64,000 nucleotides of DNA from Rhodococcoides fascians A25f (GTDB lineage: Bacteria > Actinomycetota > Actinomycetes > Mycobacteriales > Mycobacteriaceae): positions 2,283,001 through 2,347,000 of the forward strand of contig NZ_CP049744.1 of NCBI RefSeq assembly GCF_000760935.2, in the 5' to 3' direction. The translations under genes and the position numbers were made by a program. This document shows positions 35,682 through 43,543 of this stretch, piece after piece. The notes under the pieces were generated by a model. That model was given only the letters and a program-made list of their open reading frames with translations. It did not search any database and was not told where the DNA came from. Numbering within the stretch: position 1 is the first letter of the stretch; the number at the start of each line of letters is the position of its first letter.

Positions 35682-38590
35682 CGTCTGCGCCCATCCGATC
35701 CGATGTCCCCGCACTCGTGCATCGAGTGCGGGAGACGGGGATCGATATCGACGACTCGTCTCGGCGCGTGGCCGAGTATTCCTACGACGCCTCGAACTAC
35801 CGAATTCCGCCTGCAGCGGTCGTGTTCCCGCGCAGTGCCGACGACGTGTCCACCGTGGTGTCGCTGTGCACCGAGGCCGGAGTCGCTGTTGTCGGCCGCG
35901 GCGGCGGAACGTCGATGGCGGGCAACGCCATCGGCCGCGGAATCGTGCTCGACTTCTCTCGTCACATGAATCGGGTGATCTCGGTCGACACGGATTCGCG
36001 GACCGCCGTCGTGGAACCGGGCATCGTGATTTCGGAGTTGCAGCGTGAACTGGTGGCACGCACGTCGGGGGCCTTCACGTTCGCCCCCGACCCGTCCAGC
36101 AAAACACGCGCCACGGTGGGCGGTGCAGTCGGCAACGACGCATGCGGTAACCACTCGGTTCGCTACGGTCGCACCTCGGACCACACGGTGGCGATGGACG
36201 TGGTGACAGCCGAGGGGCATCTACTGCGGGTCACCCGTAGTGGCGTGTCGGCCGTGCACGCCGAAGATGCGGCAGCAAGCATTGCGGCCGAACGTATTTC
36301 GCACGAGTTGCGCACACTTGCGGCCGATAATCTGGCGCTGTTCAGGGTCGAGCTGGGCCGCATTCCGCGACAGGTGTCCGGTTTTCACCTGTCGCATCTG
36401 CTGCCCGAGAACGGATTCGACGTCGCGCGTGCGCTCGTCGGCAGCGAGGGCACCTGTGCGGTGATCGTCTCGGTCACCGTCACGGTCGTGCCCGTACCGC
36501 CTGCTGCGTTGCTGCTCTGCCTCGGCTATCAGGACGTGGTCGCAGCTGCAGCCGACGTCATGGCGATTCTGGAATTTTCGCCGGCCGCGGTGGAGGGGAT
36601 CGACGACAACATCGTGCGGACGATGGAGTACCGGCGTGGGCCGGACTCCGTACGCGGCTTGCCGGCAGGAAATGCCTGGCTGTACGTCGACCTCGACGGG
36701 GCCGACGCGGCCGAGGTCGAGGACAAAGCGGCAAGGCTGCTCGGGGAACTCGGCCGGCTCGGACGGTTGAAGGAAGGTCGCATCGTCTCCGACCCGGCCG
36801 ATCGAACAGCGCTGTGGCGGGTACGTGAAGACGGCGCGGGCCTGGCCACGCGGATGGCCAGTGGAGTCGAGTCCTGGGGCGGGTGGGAGGACGCCGCCGT
36901 GGCACCGGAAAACCTGTCGGCCTATCTCGCCGACCTGAATTCGCTACTGGCCGAGCACGAACTGACCGGAGTGATGTACGGCCACTTCGGTGCCGGCTGC
37001 ATGCACGTGCGCATCACGTTCGATCAACGCACCGACGCCGGGCGACGGGTGATGTACGACTTCCTGCGCGCCGCAGCGCGGGTCGTCGTCAAGCACGGCG
37101 GCAGCCTGTCGGGCGAACACGGAGACGGCCGGGCACGCTCGGAACTACTGCCGGTGATGTACTCGCCGCGCATGCTGGACGCGTTCGCGCGATTCAAGCG
37201 CATCTGGGACCCCAGCGGCATTCTCAACCCGGGATCGATCACCGAGCCCGAGCCGATGATGGACAACCTTATGCTGCAGGGTATTCCGCAACGAGAGTGG
37301 AAGACAACGTTCGATCTGCACCAGATCGGAACGCGAGAGGATCTGGATCCTTTCGTTCACGCCACCCAATCGTGTGTCGGTGTCGGTAAGTGCCGCACCA
37401 CCTCCGGAGGCGTCATGTGCCCGAGCTTCCGCGCGACGGGCGACGAGAAGGATTCCACTCGGGGCCGCGCCCGGGTGCTGCAGGAGATGGTGCGCAGCTC
37501 GCCGACCGTCGCCGACGGGTGGGCCTCGAAAGACGTGGCAGAGTCGTTGGACCTGTGCTTGTCGTGCAAGGCCTGTTCCTCGGACTGCCCGGTCGGGGTG
37601 GACATGGCGACGTACAAATCGGAGTTTCTCGACCATCACTATGCGGGTCGGTTGCGACCGCTCTCGCACTACTCGCTGGGATGGTTGCCCCGCTGGCTGA
37701 AGGTGACGCAGCGAACGGCACCGCTGCTCAACCGTCTGCTCACCCCGCGCATCGCGGCACTGGCGGCTCGACTCGGTGGGCTGACCACCGAGCGGCCGTT
37801 GCCGCGCTTCGCGTCGGCGAAGGAACTGGCTCACGAAATACGGATGGGCGCAGGCCGCACCGCCGACGTGGTGCTTGTCGTCGACACCTTCACTCAGGGC
37901 TTTCGCCCCGAGGTCGCGGGCGCGGCGCAGCGCGTGCTCGAGGATTCCGGCCGCAGCACCGAATGCCGGACCGACGTGTGTTGTGGTCTGACGTGGATCT
38001 CGACGGGCCAGTTGAAGGCCGCCCGCAAACACCTCACGAAAGCCGTTGCTGCGCTCGACGACGGTACCGATCGGCCGATCGTCGTCACCGAGCCGAGCTG
38101 TGCCGCGGCATTCCGAAAGGACATGCCCGAGTTGGTACCGACGGCTGCCGCGAGAAGGGTTGCGGCGCGTGTACAGAGCTTCGCGGGAGCGGTGATCGAT
38201 CAAGCCGCGGCGGGCTGGGTGCCCTCGGCGCAGGTTCCTGCGTCGGTGACGGTCCAGACCCACTGCCACGAATATGCCGTGTTCGGCAACGCGACCCAAC
38301 GCAACGCTTTGGCCTCCGTCGGTGTCGATGCAGTGCGGGAAGCCACCGGATGCTGCGGAGTGGCAGGCAATTTCGGCTTCGAGAGCAGTCACTACGAGCT
38401 CAGCATGAAAGTCGCCGAACAGGCTCTCGCACCGGCTGTTCGTGCCACCGAGCCCGACACTCCGATTCTGACCGACGGATTCAGCTGCCACATGCAGGTG
38501 CGACAACTCACCGGTGAGCTGACCAGTGATGCGTCCGTGCACCTGGCTCAAATACTCGATCCACGTTCGACGAAAGGACCGCGGCAATGA
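35678..38590 (+). CDS. FAD-linked oxidase fused to Fe-S/CCG domains (D-2-hydroxyacid dehydrogenase type)
   Basis: This 970-residue protein joins a GlcD-like FAD oxidase to a GlcF-like part. The PCMH FAD domain is in residues 40-260 (VGRGGGTSMAGNAIG, GGAVGNDACGNHSVRYG). A C-terminal oxidase cap runs to about 540 (GHFGAGCMHVRI, GSLSGEHGDGRARSE). 4Fe-4S cysteines are in CVGVGKC (near 566) and CLSCKACSSDCP (near 627). CCG domains lie near 768 and 892. Relatives such as E. coli YdiJ oxidise D-2-hydroxyglutarate or D-lactate and pass electrons to the respiratory chain. The substrate here is unknown. It is translationally coupled on both sides. Confidence 0.85.
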   Translation: MTSAPIRSDVPALVHRVRETGIDIDDSSRRVAEYSYDASNYRIPPAAVVFPRSADDVSTVVSLCTEAGVAVVGRGGGTSMAGNAIGRGIVLDFSRHMNRVISVDTDSRTAVVEPGIVISELQRELVARTSGAFTFAPDPSSKTRATVGGAVGNDACGNHSVRYGRTSDHTVAMDVVTAEGHLLRVTRSGVSAVHAEDAAASIAAERISHELRTLAADNLALFRVELGRIPRQVSGFHLSHLLPENGFDVARALVGSEGTCAVIVSVTVTVVPVPPAALLLCLGYQDVVAAAADVMAILEFSPAAVEGIDDNIVRTMEYRRGPDSVRGLPAGNAWLYVDLDGADAAEVEDKAARLLGELGRLGRLKEGRIVSDPADRTALWRVREDGAGLATRMASGVESWGGWEDAAVAPENLSAYLADLNSLLAEHELTGVMYGHFGAGCMHVRITFDQRTDAGRRVMYDFLRAAARVVVKHGGSLSGEHGDGRARSELLPVMYSPRMLDAFARFKRIWDPSGILNPGSITEPEPMMDNLMLQGIPQREWKTTFDLHQIGTREDLDPFVHATQSCVGVGKCRTTSGGVMCPSFRATGDEKDSTRGRARVLQEMVRSSPTVADGWASKDVAESLDLCLSCKACSSDCPVGVDMATYKSEFLDHHYAGRLRPLSHYSLGWLPRWLKVTQRTAPLLNRLLTPRIAALAARLGGLTTERPLPRFASAKELAHEIRMGAGRTADVVLVVDTFTQGFRPEVAGAAQRVLEDSGRSTECRTDVCCGLTWISTGQLKAARKHLTKAVAALDDGTDRPIVVTEPSCAAAFRKDMPELVPTAAARRVAARVQSFAGAVIDQAAAGWVPSAQVPASVTVQTHCHEYAVFGNATQRNALASVGVDAVREATGCCGVAGNFGFESSHYELSMKVAEQALAPAVRATEPDTPILTDGFSCHMQVRQLTGELTSDASVHLAQILDPRSTKGPRQ

Positions 38591-40050
38591 CGACCAGCCT
38601 CACTCGACCCCCCATGACGACCCCCACCGACCTGTTCATCGGAGGTGTCTGGACAGCCGCAGCCTCGGCTGCCCGGTTCGATGTGATCGATCCCGCCAGC
38701 GGTGACGTGATTTCCACGGTGGCCGACGGTGGCATCACCGATGCCGAGAGTGCGATGGCTTCGGCAGTCGATGCTGCTGCCGAGTGGGCCGCGACTGCGC
38801 CCCGTGCCCGCAGTGAAATCCTCCGTAAGGCTTACGAATTGATCATGGCGCGGTCGGAGGAACTCGCCGCGATTATCACCGCGGAAATGGGGAAACCGCT
38901 GGCCGACGCGCGAGGTGAAGTGGCGTACGGCGCGGAGTTCTTCCGGTGGTTCTCCGAGGAAGCAGTGCGTATCTCGGGTGATCACACCCTCACCGGAGAC
39001 GGTAAGAACCGCATCGTGGTCACCCGTGCGCCCGTGGGACCGTGCATCCTCGTCACTCCGTGGAACTTCCCGCTGGCCATGGGAACCCGGAAGATCGGCC
39101 CCGCGTTGGCGGCGGGCTGCACTGTGGTGTTCAAGCCGGCCGAACAGACTCCGCTCACTGCGCTGGCTCTGGCCGGGATTCTGCACGACGCGGGTGTCCC
39201 GGCGGGCGTCGTCAATGTCGTGACCACCACCGATGCAGCGGGTGTCGTGGGCTCGTGGATGAGCAGCGGTGCGGCCCGCAAGATCAGTTTCACCGGATCG
39301 ACTGCAGTGGGAAAGATCCTGCTCGAGCAAGCTGCATCGACGGTGATGCGCGCCTCGATGGAGCTCGGTGGCAACGCACCCTTCATCGTCATGGACGACG
39401 CGGACCTCGGCCGCGCCGTGGACGGAGCGATGGTTGCGAAGATGCGCAACATGGGCGAGGCCTGCACCGCAGCCAATCGATTCTTCGTACACCGTAGTGT
39501 CGCAGCGCAGTTCGCGGACGAGCTCGCCGAGCGCATGGGTGCGTTGACGGTGGGGGCAGGTAGTGCACACGGCACGGAGGTGGGGCCGCTGATCGACGAT
39601 GCGGGCCGGTCGAAGGTGCAGAGACTCGTCGACGACGCTCTCGGTCGTGGCGCGTGTGCGATCGTCGGGGGAGCGGCACCGGACGGACCCGGCTACTTCT
39701 ACCCGCCGACGGTGCTGACGGACGTCGACTCGAATTCGGATCTGATGTCGCAGGAAATCTTCGGGCCGGTGGCGGCGATCGTGCCGTTCGACACCGAGGA
39801 CGAGGTGATCGCCCTCGCGAACGACACCGAATGGGGACTCGTCGGATACGTCTTCACTCAGGACATCGATCGGGCGCTACGGATGGGGGAGCGGCTCGAG
39901 GTGGGCATGGCCGGTCTCAACACCGGTCTGGTCTCCAACCCCGCGGCACCGTTCGGTGGCGTCAAACAGTCCGGGCTGGGCCGCGAGGGCGGAAAAGTCG
40001 GAATCGACGAGTTCCTGGAGTACAAATACTTTGCCATTCCCCGAGGCTGA
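38587..40050 (+). CDS. NAD(P)-dependent aldehyde dehydrogenase (succinate-semialdehyde type)
   Basis: This 487-residue aldehyde dehydrogenase has the general base E259 in MELGGNAPF and nucleophile C293 in GEACTAANRF. NAD contacts are in TPWNFPLAMGTRKIGPAL and FTGSTAVGK. The sequence resembles GabD. With the aminotransferase two genes upstream it could oxidise succinate semialdehyde, or aspartate semialdehyde as DoeC does in ectoine degradation. The ATG overlaps the preceding stop. The GntR gene follows after 15 bp. Confidence 0.87.
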   Translation: MTTSLTRPPMTTPTDLFIGGVWTAAASAARFDVIDPASGDVISTVADGGITDAESAMASAVDAAAEWAATAPRARSEILRKAYELIMARSEELAAIITAEMGKPLADARGEVAYGAEFFRWFSEEAVRISGDHTLTGDGKNRIVVTRAPVGPCILVTPWNFPLAMGTRKIGPALAAGCTVVFKPAEQTPLTALALAGILHDAGVPAGVVNVVTTTDAAGVVGSWMSSGAARKISFTGSTAVGKILLEQAASTVMRASMELGGNAPFIVMDDADLGRAVDGAMVAKMRNMGEACTAANRFFVHRSVAAQFADELAERMGALTVGAGSAHGTEVGPLIDDAGRSKVQRLVDDALGRGACAIVGGAAPDGPGYFYPPTVLTDVDSNSDLMSQEIFGPVAAIVPFDTEDEVIALANDTEWGLVGYVFTQDIDRALRMGERLEVGMAGLNTGLVSNPAAPFGGVKQSGLGREGGKVGIDEFLEYKYFAIPRG

Positions 40051-40065
40051 AGGAGGCTTTCGATC

Positions 40066-40779
40066 ATGCCCAGTTCGAGAAGACTGACGCCCATCGACGC
40101 ACGCAACACGTCGATGGTGATTGCCGACCAGATTCGCGATCGCATCATCGACGGGTCCTATGCCCCGGGGGAGCAGATCAACGAGGCGAACGTGGCGGCC
40201 GAACTCGAAATCTCGCGCGGCCCGGTGCGTGAGGCGCTGCAGCGCCTCAATCAAGAGGGTCTGCTGGTCAGCTACCGCAACCGGGGCGTGTTCGTCGTGG
40301 AGCTCAGCAGCGACGACGTCACCGAGATCTACGAGTCCCGCGCGGCGATCGAGGTCGGTGCTGCGTGGACGTTGGTACACGGTGATCGCGGCCGACTGAT
40401 CACCGCTGCCGACGAGCTCTCGGCCATCGTGATGCAGATGCAGCCGTTCATCGACCGGGCGGACTGGCGAGGTCTGGCCGAACGAGACCTCGCATTTCAC
40501 ACCGCCCTGGTCGCAGCGACGCGCAACAGCCGAATGTCGCGGATGTACGCGACGCTCGCTGCGGAGGCGCGGATCTGTATGGCCAACCTCGAAACTGCCT
40601 ACTACCGGCCTGAGGCATTGGTGGAGGAGCATCAACTGATTGTCGATCTACTGCTCGGAACCGATTGGGACGCACTGGAAAAGGGCGTACACGAGCACAT
40701 GGACACCGCCATCCACGACTTGACGCGGGCGATGGTCGAGGAGCACGCCGAAAACTCGGTTCTGGCCACTCCGGGATAG
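40066..40779 (+). CDS. GntR-family (FadR/FCD) transcriptional regulator
   Basis: This 237-residue regulator has an N-terminal winged helix (ADQIRDRIIDGSYAPGEQINEANVAAELEISRGPVREALQRL in overview, residues about 15-75) and a C-terminal FCD helical domain with metal-site-type Asp/His residues (RDLAFHTALV, EEHQLIVDLL, VHEHMD). A strong GAAGGAGG site precedes the ATG. It lies between two transcription units that both carry GATTGTNNACAATC at their promoters, so it is the probable regulator of both and of itself. The effector may be an ectoine-derived intermediate; this is inferred from context. Confidence 0.88.
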   Translation: MPSSRRLTPIDARNTSMVIADQIRDRIIDGSYAPGEQINEANVAAELEISRGPVREALQRLNQEGLLVSYRNRGVFVVELSSDDVTEIYESRAAIEVGAAWTLVHGDRGRLITAADELSAIVMQMQPFIDRADWRGLAERDLAFHTALVAATRNSRMSRMYATLAAEARICMANLETAYYRPEALVEEHQLIVDLLLGTDWDALEKGVHEHMDTAIHDLTRAMVEEHAENSVLATPG

Positions 40780-40817
40780 ATCGCTCGGCGTGCAACACAG
40801 CATTTACATCTGAAGTC

Positions 40818-40847
40818 TTGCGTACCTCCGGCGTAAGCGCCTAGCCT
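40818..40847 (+). promoter_or_regulatory. promoter of the M24 hydrolase operon
   Basis: TTGCGT (40818-40823), an 18-bp spacer and TAGCCT (40842-40847) are followed immediately by the palindromic operator. The transcript would begin inside the operator and have a leader of about 38 nt ending in GAAGGGGG. Confidence 0.55.
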
Positions 40848-40861
40848 GATTGTCAACAATC
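40848..40861. promoter_or_regulatory. candidate GntR operator, copy 2
   Basis: GATTGTCAACAATC is a perfect inverted repeat identical in both half sites to 34375-34388, with only the two central bases swapped. It abuts the -10 box and covers the expected transcription start, the classical position for repression. Confidence 0.72.
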
Positions 40862-40892
40862 TACTAAATCTCCACGATCGAAGGGGGTGCCC

Positions 40893-42182
40893 GTGAACGA
40901 CTCATCCGACTCCGCATACGTCACCGCAATCGGACCCGAAGACACCGCAGGACGGGCCGCTCCCGGCCTGGCGCGGTACCCCGATGTTCCGAACAGCACG
41001 CCGATCACGTTCACCGACGAGGAGTACGCCGCCCGGCTCGCTGCCGTCCGTGAGCGGATGGCAGCGCAGAACCTCACCGCACTCATCGTCACCGATCCCG
41101 CCAACCTCTACTACCTGCTCGGGTACAACGCGCTCTCGTTCTACACCCCGCAGATGTTGTACGTCCCGCTCGAGGGCGACATGTATTTCTTCGCCCGCGA
41201 AATGGACGCCAACGGCGCGTTTCGCACGTCGTGGCTGCCGCAGGATCGGACGTTCGGCTACCCCGAAACGTTCGTGCAGCGCAAGGACACTCATCCCTTC
41301 GTCTGGGTCGCCGCGAAGCTGCGCGAACTGGGGCTGGTGAACAACTTCGAGCACGGCCAAGTGGGTCTGGAGATGGACTCGTACTACTTCAGTCCCAAGG
41401 CATTCGAGGCTCTGGTGAAGTCGCTGCCCGAGTACCGATTCACCGACTCCTACGAGCTCATCAACTGGGTGCGAGTGGTCAAGTCGCCCGCGGAGATCGC
41501 CCTGATGCGCGGTGCTGCACAGGTGTGTGAATCGGCGATGTCGGCGGCCTACCAGTCGATCTCGGTGGGTGAGCGGCAGTGCGACGCGGCCGCGGCCATC
41601 ATGAACGCACAGGTGCGGGGCACCGCAGACTTCGGCGGCGATCATCCGGCAATCGTGCCGATGCTGCCCACCGGTGCCGGGGCCGACACCCCGCACCTGA
41701 CCTGGTCGCATCAACCCTTCGTGCGGGGCGAGACCACCGTCGTCGAACTGGCCGGAGTGTTTCGGCGCTACCACATCCCGATGGCACGCACGATCGTGCT
41801 CGGAAAGCCCAGTCCGCGTTTGGATTACCTCGCCAAGTCCACCGGGGAAGCATTGAACGACGTGCTCGCAACCGTGCGGGCAGGCGTCACCGCCACCGAG
41901 CTGGCGCAGGTGTGGAACACCAGCCTGGCCAAGCACGGACTGCACAAACCGTCGCGCATCGGCTACTCGATCGGCATCGCCTACGCACCCGACTGGGGTG
42001 AGCGCACCGTGAGCCTGCGCACCGACGACGAGACGGTGCTCGCCGAGAACATGACGTTCCACATCATCGGCGGAATGTGGATGGACGACTACGGATACGA
42101 GGTATCCGAGGCCGTTCGCGTCACTGAGACCGGCCTCGAAACCTTCACCGCATACCCCCGAGAACTACTGACGAAGGAGTGA
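40893..42182 (+). CDS. doeA: ectoine hydrolase-like M24 family protein
   Basis: This 429-residue creatinase/Xaa-Pro-peptidase fold protein starts at GTG 40893, 5 nt after GAAGGGGG. It lacks the usual M24 metal ligands: the first aspartate is glutamate in VVELAGVFRRYH, the second is absent in IPMARTIVLG, and the metal histidine of GHG is lost in GYSIG. These changes, with GGDHPAIVPMLPTG, PHLTWSH and PDWGERTVSLR, are what I recall of ectoine hydrolases (DoeA/EutD), which open the ectoine ring to N-acetyl-diaminobutyrate. Ectoine synthesis genes lie 10 kb away. A general peptidase is unlikely without metal ligands. Confidence 0.72.
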   Translation: MNDSSDSAYVTAIGPEDTAGRAAPGLARYPDVPNSTPITFTDEEYAARLAAVRERMAAQNLTALIVTDPANLYYLLGYNALSFYTPQMLYVPLEGDMYFFAREMDANGAFRTSWLPQDRTFGYPETFVQRKDTHPFVWVAAKLRELGLVNNFEHGQVGLEMDSYYFSPKAFEALVKSLPEYRFTDSYELINWVRVVKSPAEIALMRGAAQVCESAMSAAYQSISVGERQCDAAAAIMNAQVRGTADFGGDHPAIVPMLPTGAGADTPHLTWSHQPFVRGETTVVELAGVFRRYHIPMARTIVLGKPSPRLDYLAKSTGEALNDVLATVRAGVTATELAQVWNTSLAKHGLHKPSRIGYSIGIAYAPDWGERTVSLRTDDETVLAENMTFHIIGGMWMDDYGYEVSEAVRVTETGLETFTAYPRELLTKE

Positions 42183-42184
42183 GC

Positions 42185-43543
42185 ATGACCGCATCCACCC
42201 GAGGTCAATTCACAGGCTCCACTTCTGCCACACAAGGTCGTTCCGCAGGCTCCACTCCTGCCACACAAGGTCATTCCGCAGGCTCCACTCCTGCCACACA
42301 AGGTCGTTCCGCAGGCTCCACTCCCAGCATTCCCTGGGCCCTGCGAACCGACAAGCTGGTGGGATCGGTGATCGATTCGTCGACATCGCTCCTCGCGGCG
42401 CAGAAACACGACATCGTGCGCTTCGCGATGGGATCTCCTGCCGCCGAGACGGTTCCGGCTGCTGCATTCACCGAGATCGCCTCCAGCGTGCTCACCGCGG
42501 ACGCATTCGATTACGGTGCCACCGAGGGTGACCCCGGCCTGCTCGACGCATTGCTCGCATACCTCGAGTCGGTGGGCGAGCCCACGTCCGAAGAGCGAGT
42601 GGTGATCACCTCGGGCGGGATGCAAGGCCTCGACATCGCGTGCAAGTTGTTCGTCGATCCGGGCGACCTGGTGATCGTCGAAAGCCCCACTTACACCAAC
42701 GGAACCGCCACCGTACTCAGTTACGGGGGCGACATCCTCGAGGCCCCGATGGACAGCAACGGTCTCATCGTCGAGGCATTGCCCGAGCTCGTCGAGCGCG
42801 CGGGGCGGTTGCCGAAGATGATCTACGTGATCCCCAACTTTCAGAACCCGTCCGGGGTGACCCTGTCGCTCGAGCGCCGTCGGTTGCTCATCGAATTGGC
42901 ACACCGTTGGGGATCGGTGATTCTCGACGACGATCCCTACGGTCTGCTCCGGTTCTCGGGTGAGTCGATCCCCAGTTTCGGCACACTCAGTCCCAACGAC
43001 CCGTTGATCTTCTCCGTGCGCACGTTCTCGAAGATGATCGCGCCCGGCCTACGGGTGGGATGGGTGGACGCCGCCCCCGAGGCGCGGCAACTGATCGTCA
43101 ACGCCAAGCAGGCAATGGACACGTGCACCAACCTGCCTGCGCAGCGGATGGTCGCCGAGTACATCCGGCGTGGACTGCTCGACGAGCACCTTCGTTCGTT
43201 GGCGTCGGTGTACCTACCGCGCAAGGTCGCGATGCAGAACAGCATCGCCAGACACTTCGGTGACTCGATGTCGACGACCGACCCCGAGGGCGGATTCTTT
43301 CTCTGGGCGACGTTGCGCGGCAACGACGTCGACTTCTCCACTCAGGACCTGTTCGAGACGGCGCTCGCCGAAGGAGTGGCCTACATCCCGGGACCGGCAC
43401 TGTCGGTGGGCGGCAAATTCCACGATTCGCTGCGCCTGTGCTTCGCCTCGTCGACTCCCGAACGCATCGACGAGGGAATCAGAAGACTGGCGGTGGCAGT
43501 GGAGAAGTCCAAGCACCTGCTCGCCTCCGATCCCACTCGATGA
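42185..43543 (+). CDS. class I/II PLP aminotransferase with repeated N-terminus
   Basis: This 452-residue fold-type I aminotransferase is like the LysN/2-aminoadipate group and the aminotransferase half of MocR regulators, but it has no winged helix. The PLP lysine is K283 in FSKMIAPGLRVGWV. VVITSGGMQGLDI and IPNFQNPSG are further motifs. Residues about 7-47 consist of 11-residue repeats (AGSTPATQGRS) encoded by a dispersed DNA repeat, and are unlikely to belong to the fold. AAGGAG ends 5 nt before ATG 42185. The stop overlaps the M20 gene (ATGA). The substrate is unknown; a role in transamination of an ectoine-derived amino acid is possible. Confidence 0.8.
   Translation: MTASTRGQFTGSTSATQGRSAGSTPATQGHSAGSTPATQGRSAGSTPSIPWALRTDKLVGSVIDSSTSLLAAQKHDIVRFAMGSPAAETVPAAAFTEIASSVLTADAFDYGATEGDPGLLDALLAYLESVGEPTSEERVVITSGGMQGLDIACKLFVDPGDLVIVESPTYTNGTATVLSYGGDILEAPMDSNGLIVEALPELVERAGRLPKMIYVIPNFQNPSGVTLSLERRRLLIELAHRWGSVILDDDPYGLLRFSGESIPSFGTLSPNDPLIFSVRTFSKMIAPGLRVGWVDAAPEARQLIVNAKQAMDTCTNLPAQRMVAEYIRRGLLDEHLRSLASVYLPRKVAMQNSIARHFGDSMSTTDPEGGFFLWATLRGNDVDFSTQDLFETALAEGVAYIPGPALSVGGKFHDSLRLCFASSTPERIDEGIRRLAVAVEKSKHLLASDPTR
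42203..42325. repeat. 33-bp tandem repeat, about 3.7 copies, inside a coding region
   Basis: Units start at 42203 (diverged), 42236, 42269 and 42302 (partial). Units two and three are nearly identical, and the period of 33 keeps the frame. The reverse strand carries the 17-bp core TGGAGCCTGCGGAACGA, also found intergenically at 12441 and 32555. Confidence 0.9.

Noticed and set aside
42185..43543. The class I aminotransferase as a MocR/EnuR-type regulator
   Set aside because: MocR regulators carry an N-terminal winged helix. Here the N-terminus is only the 11-residue repeat segment followed directly by the aminotransferase domain.
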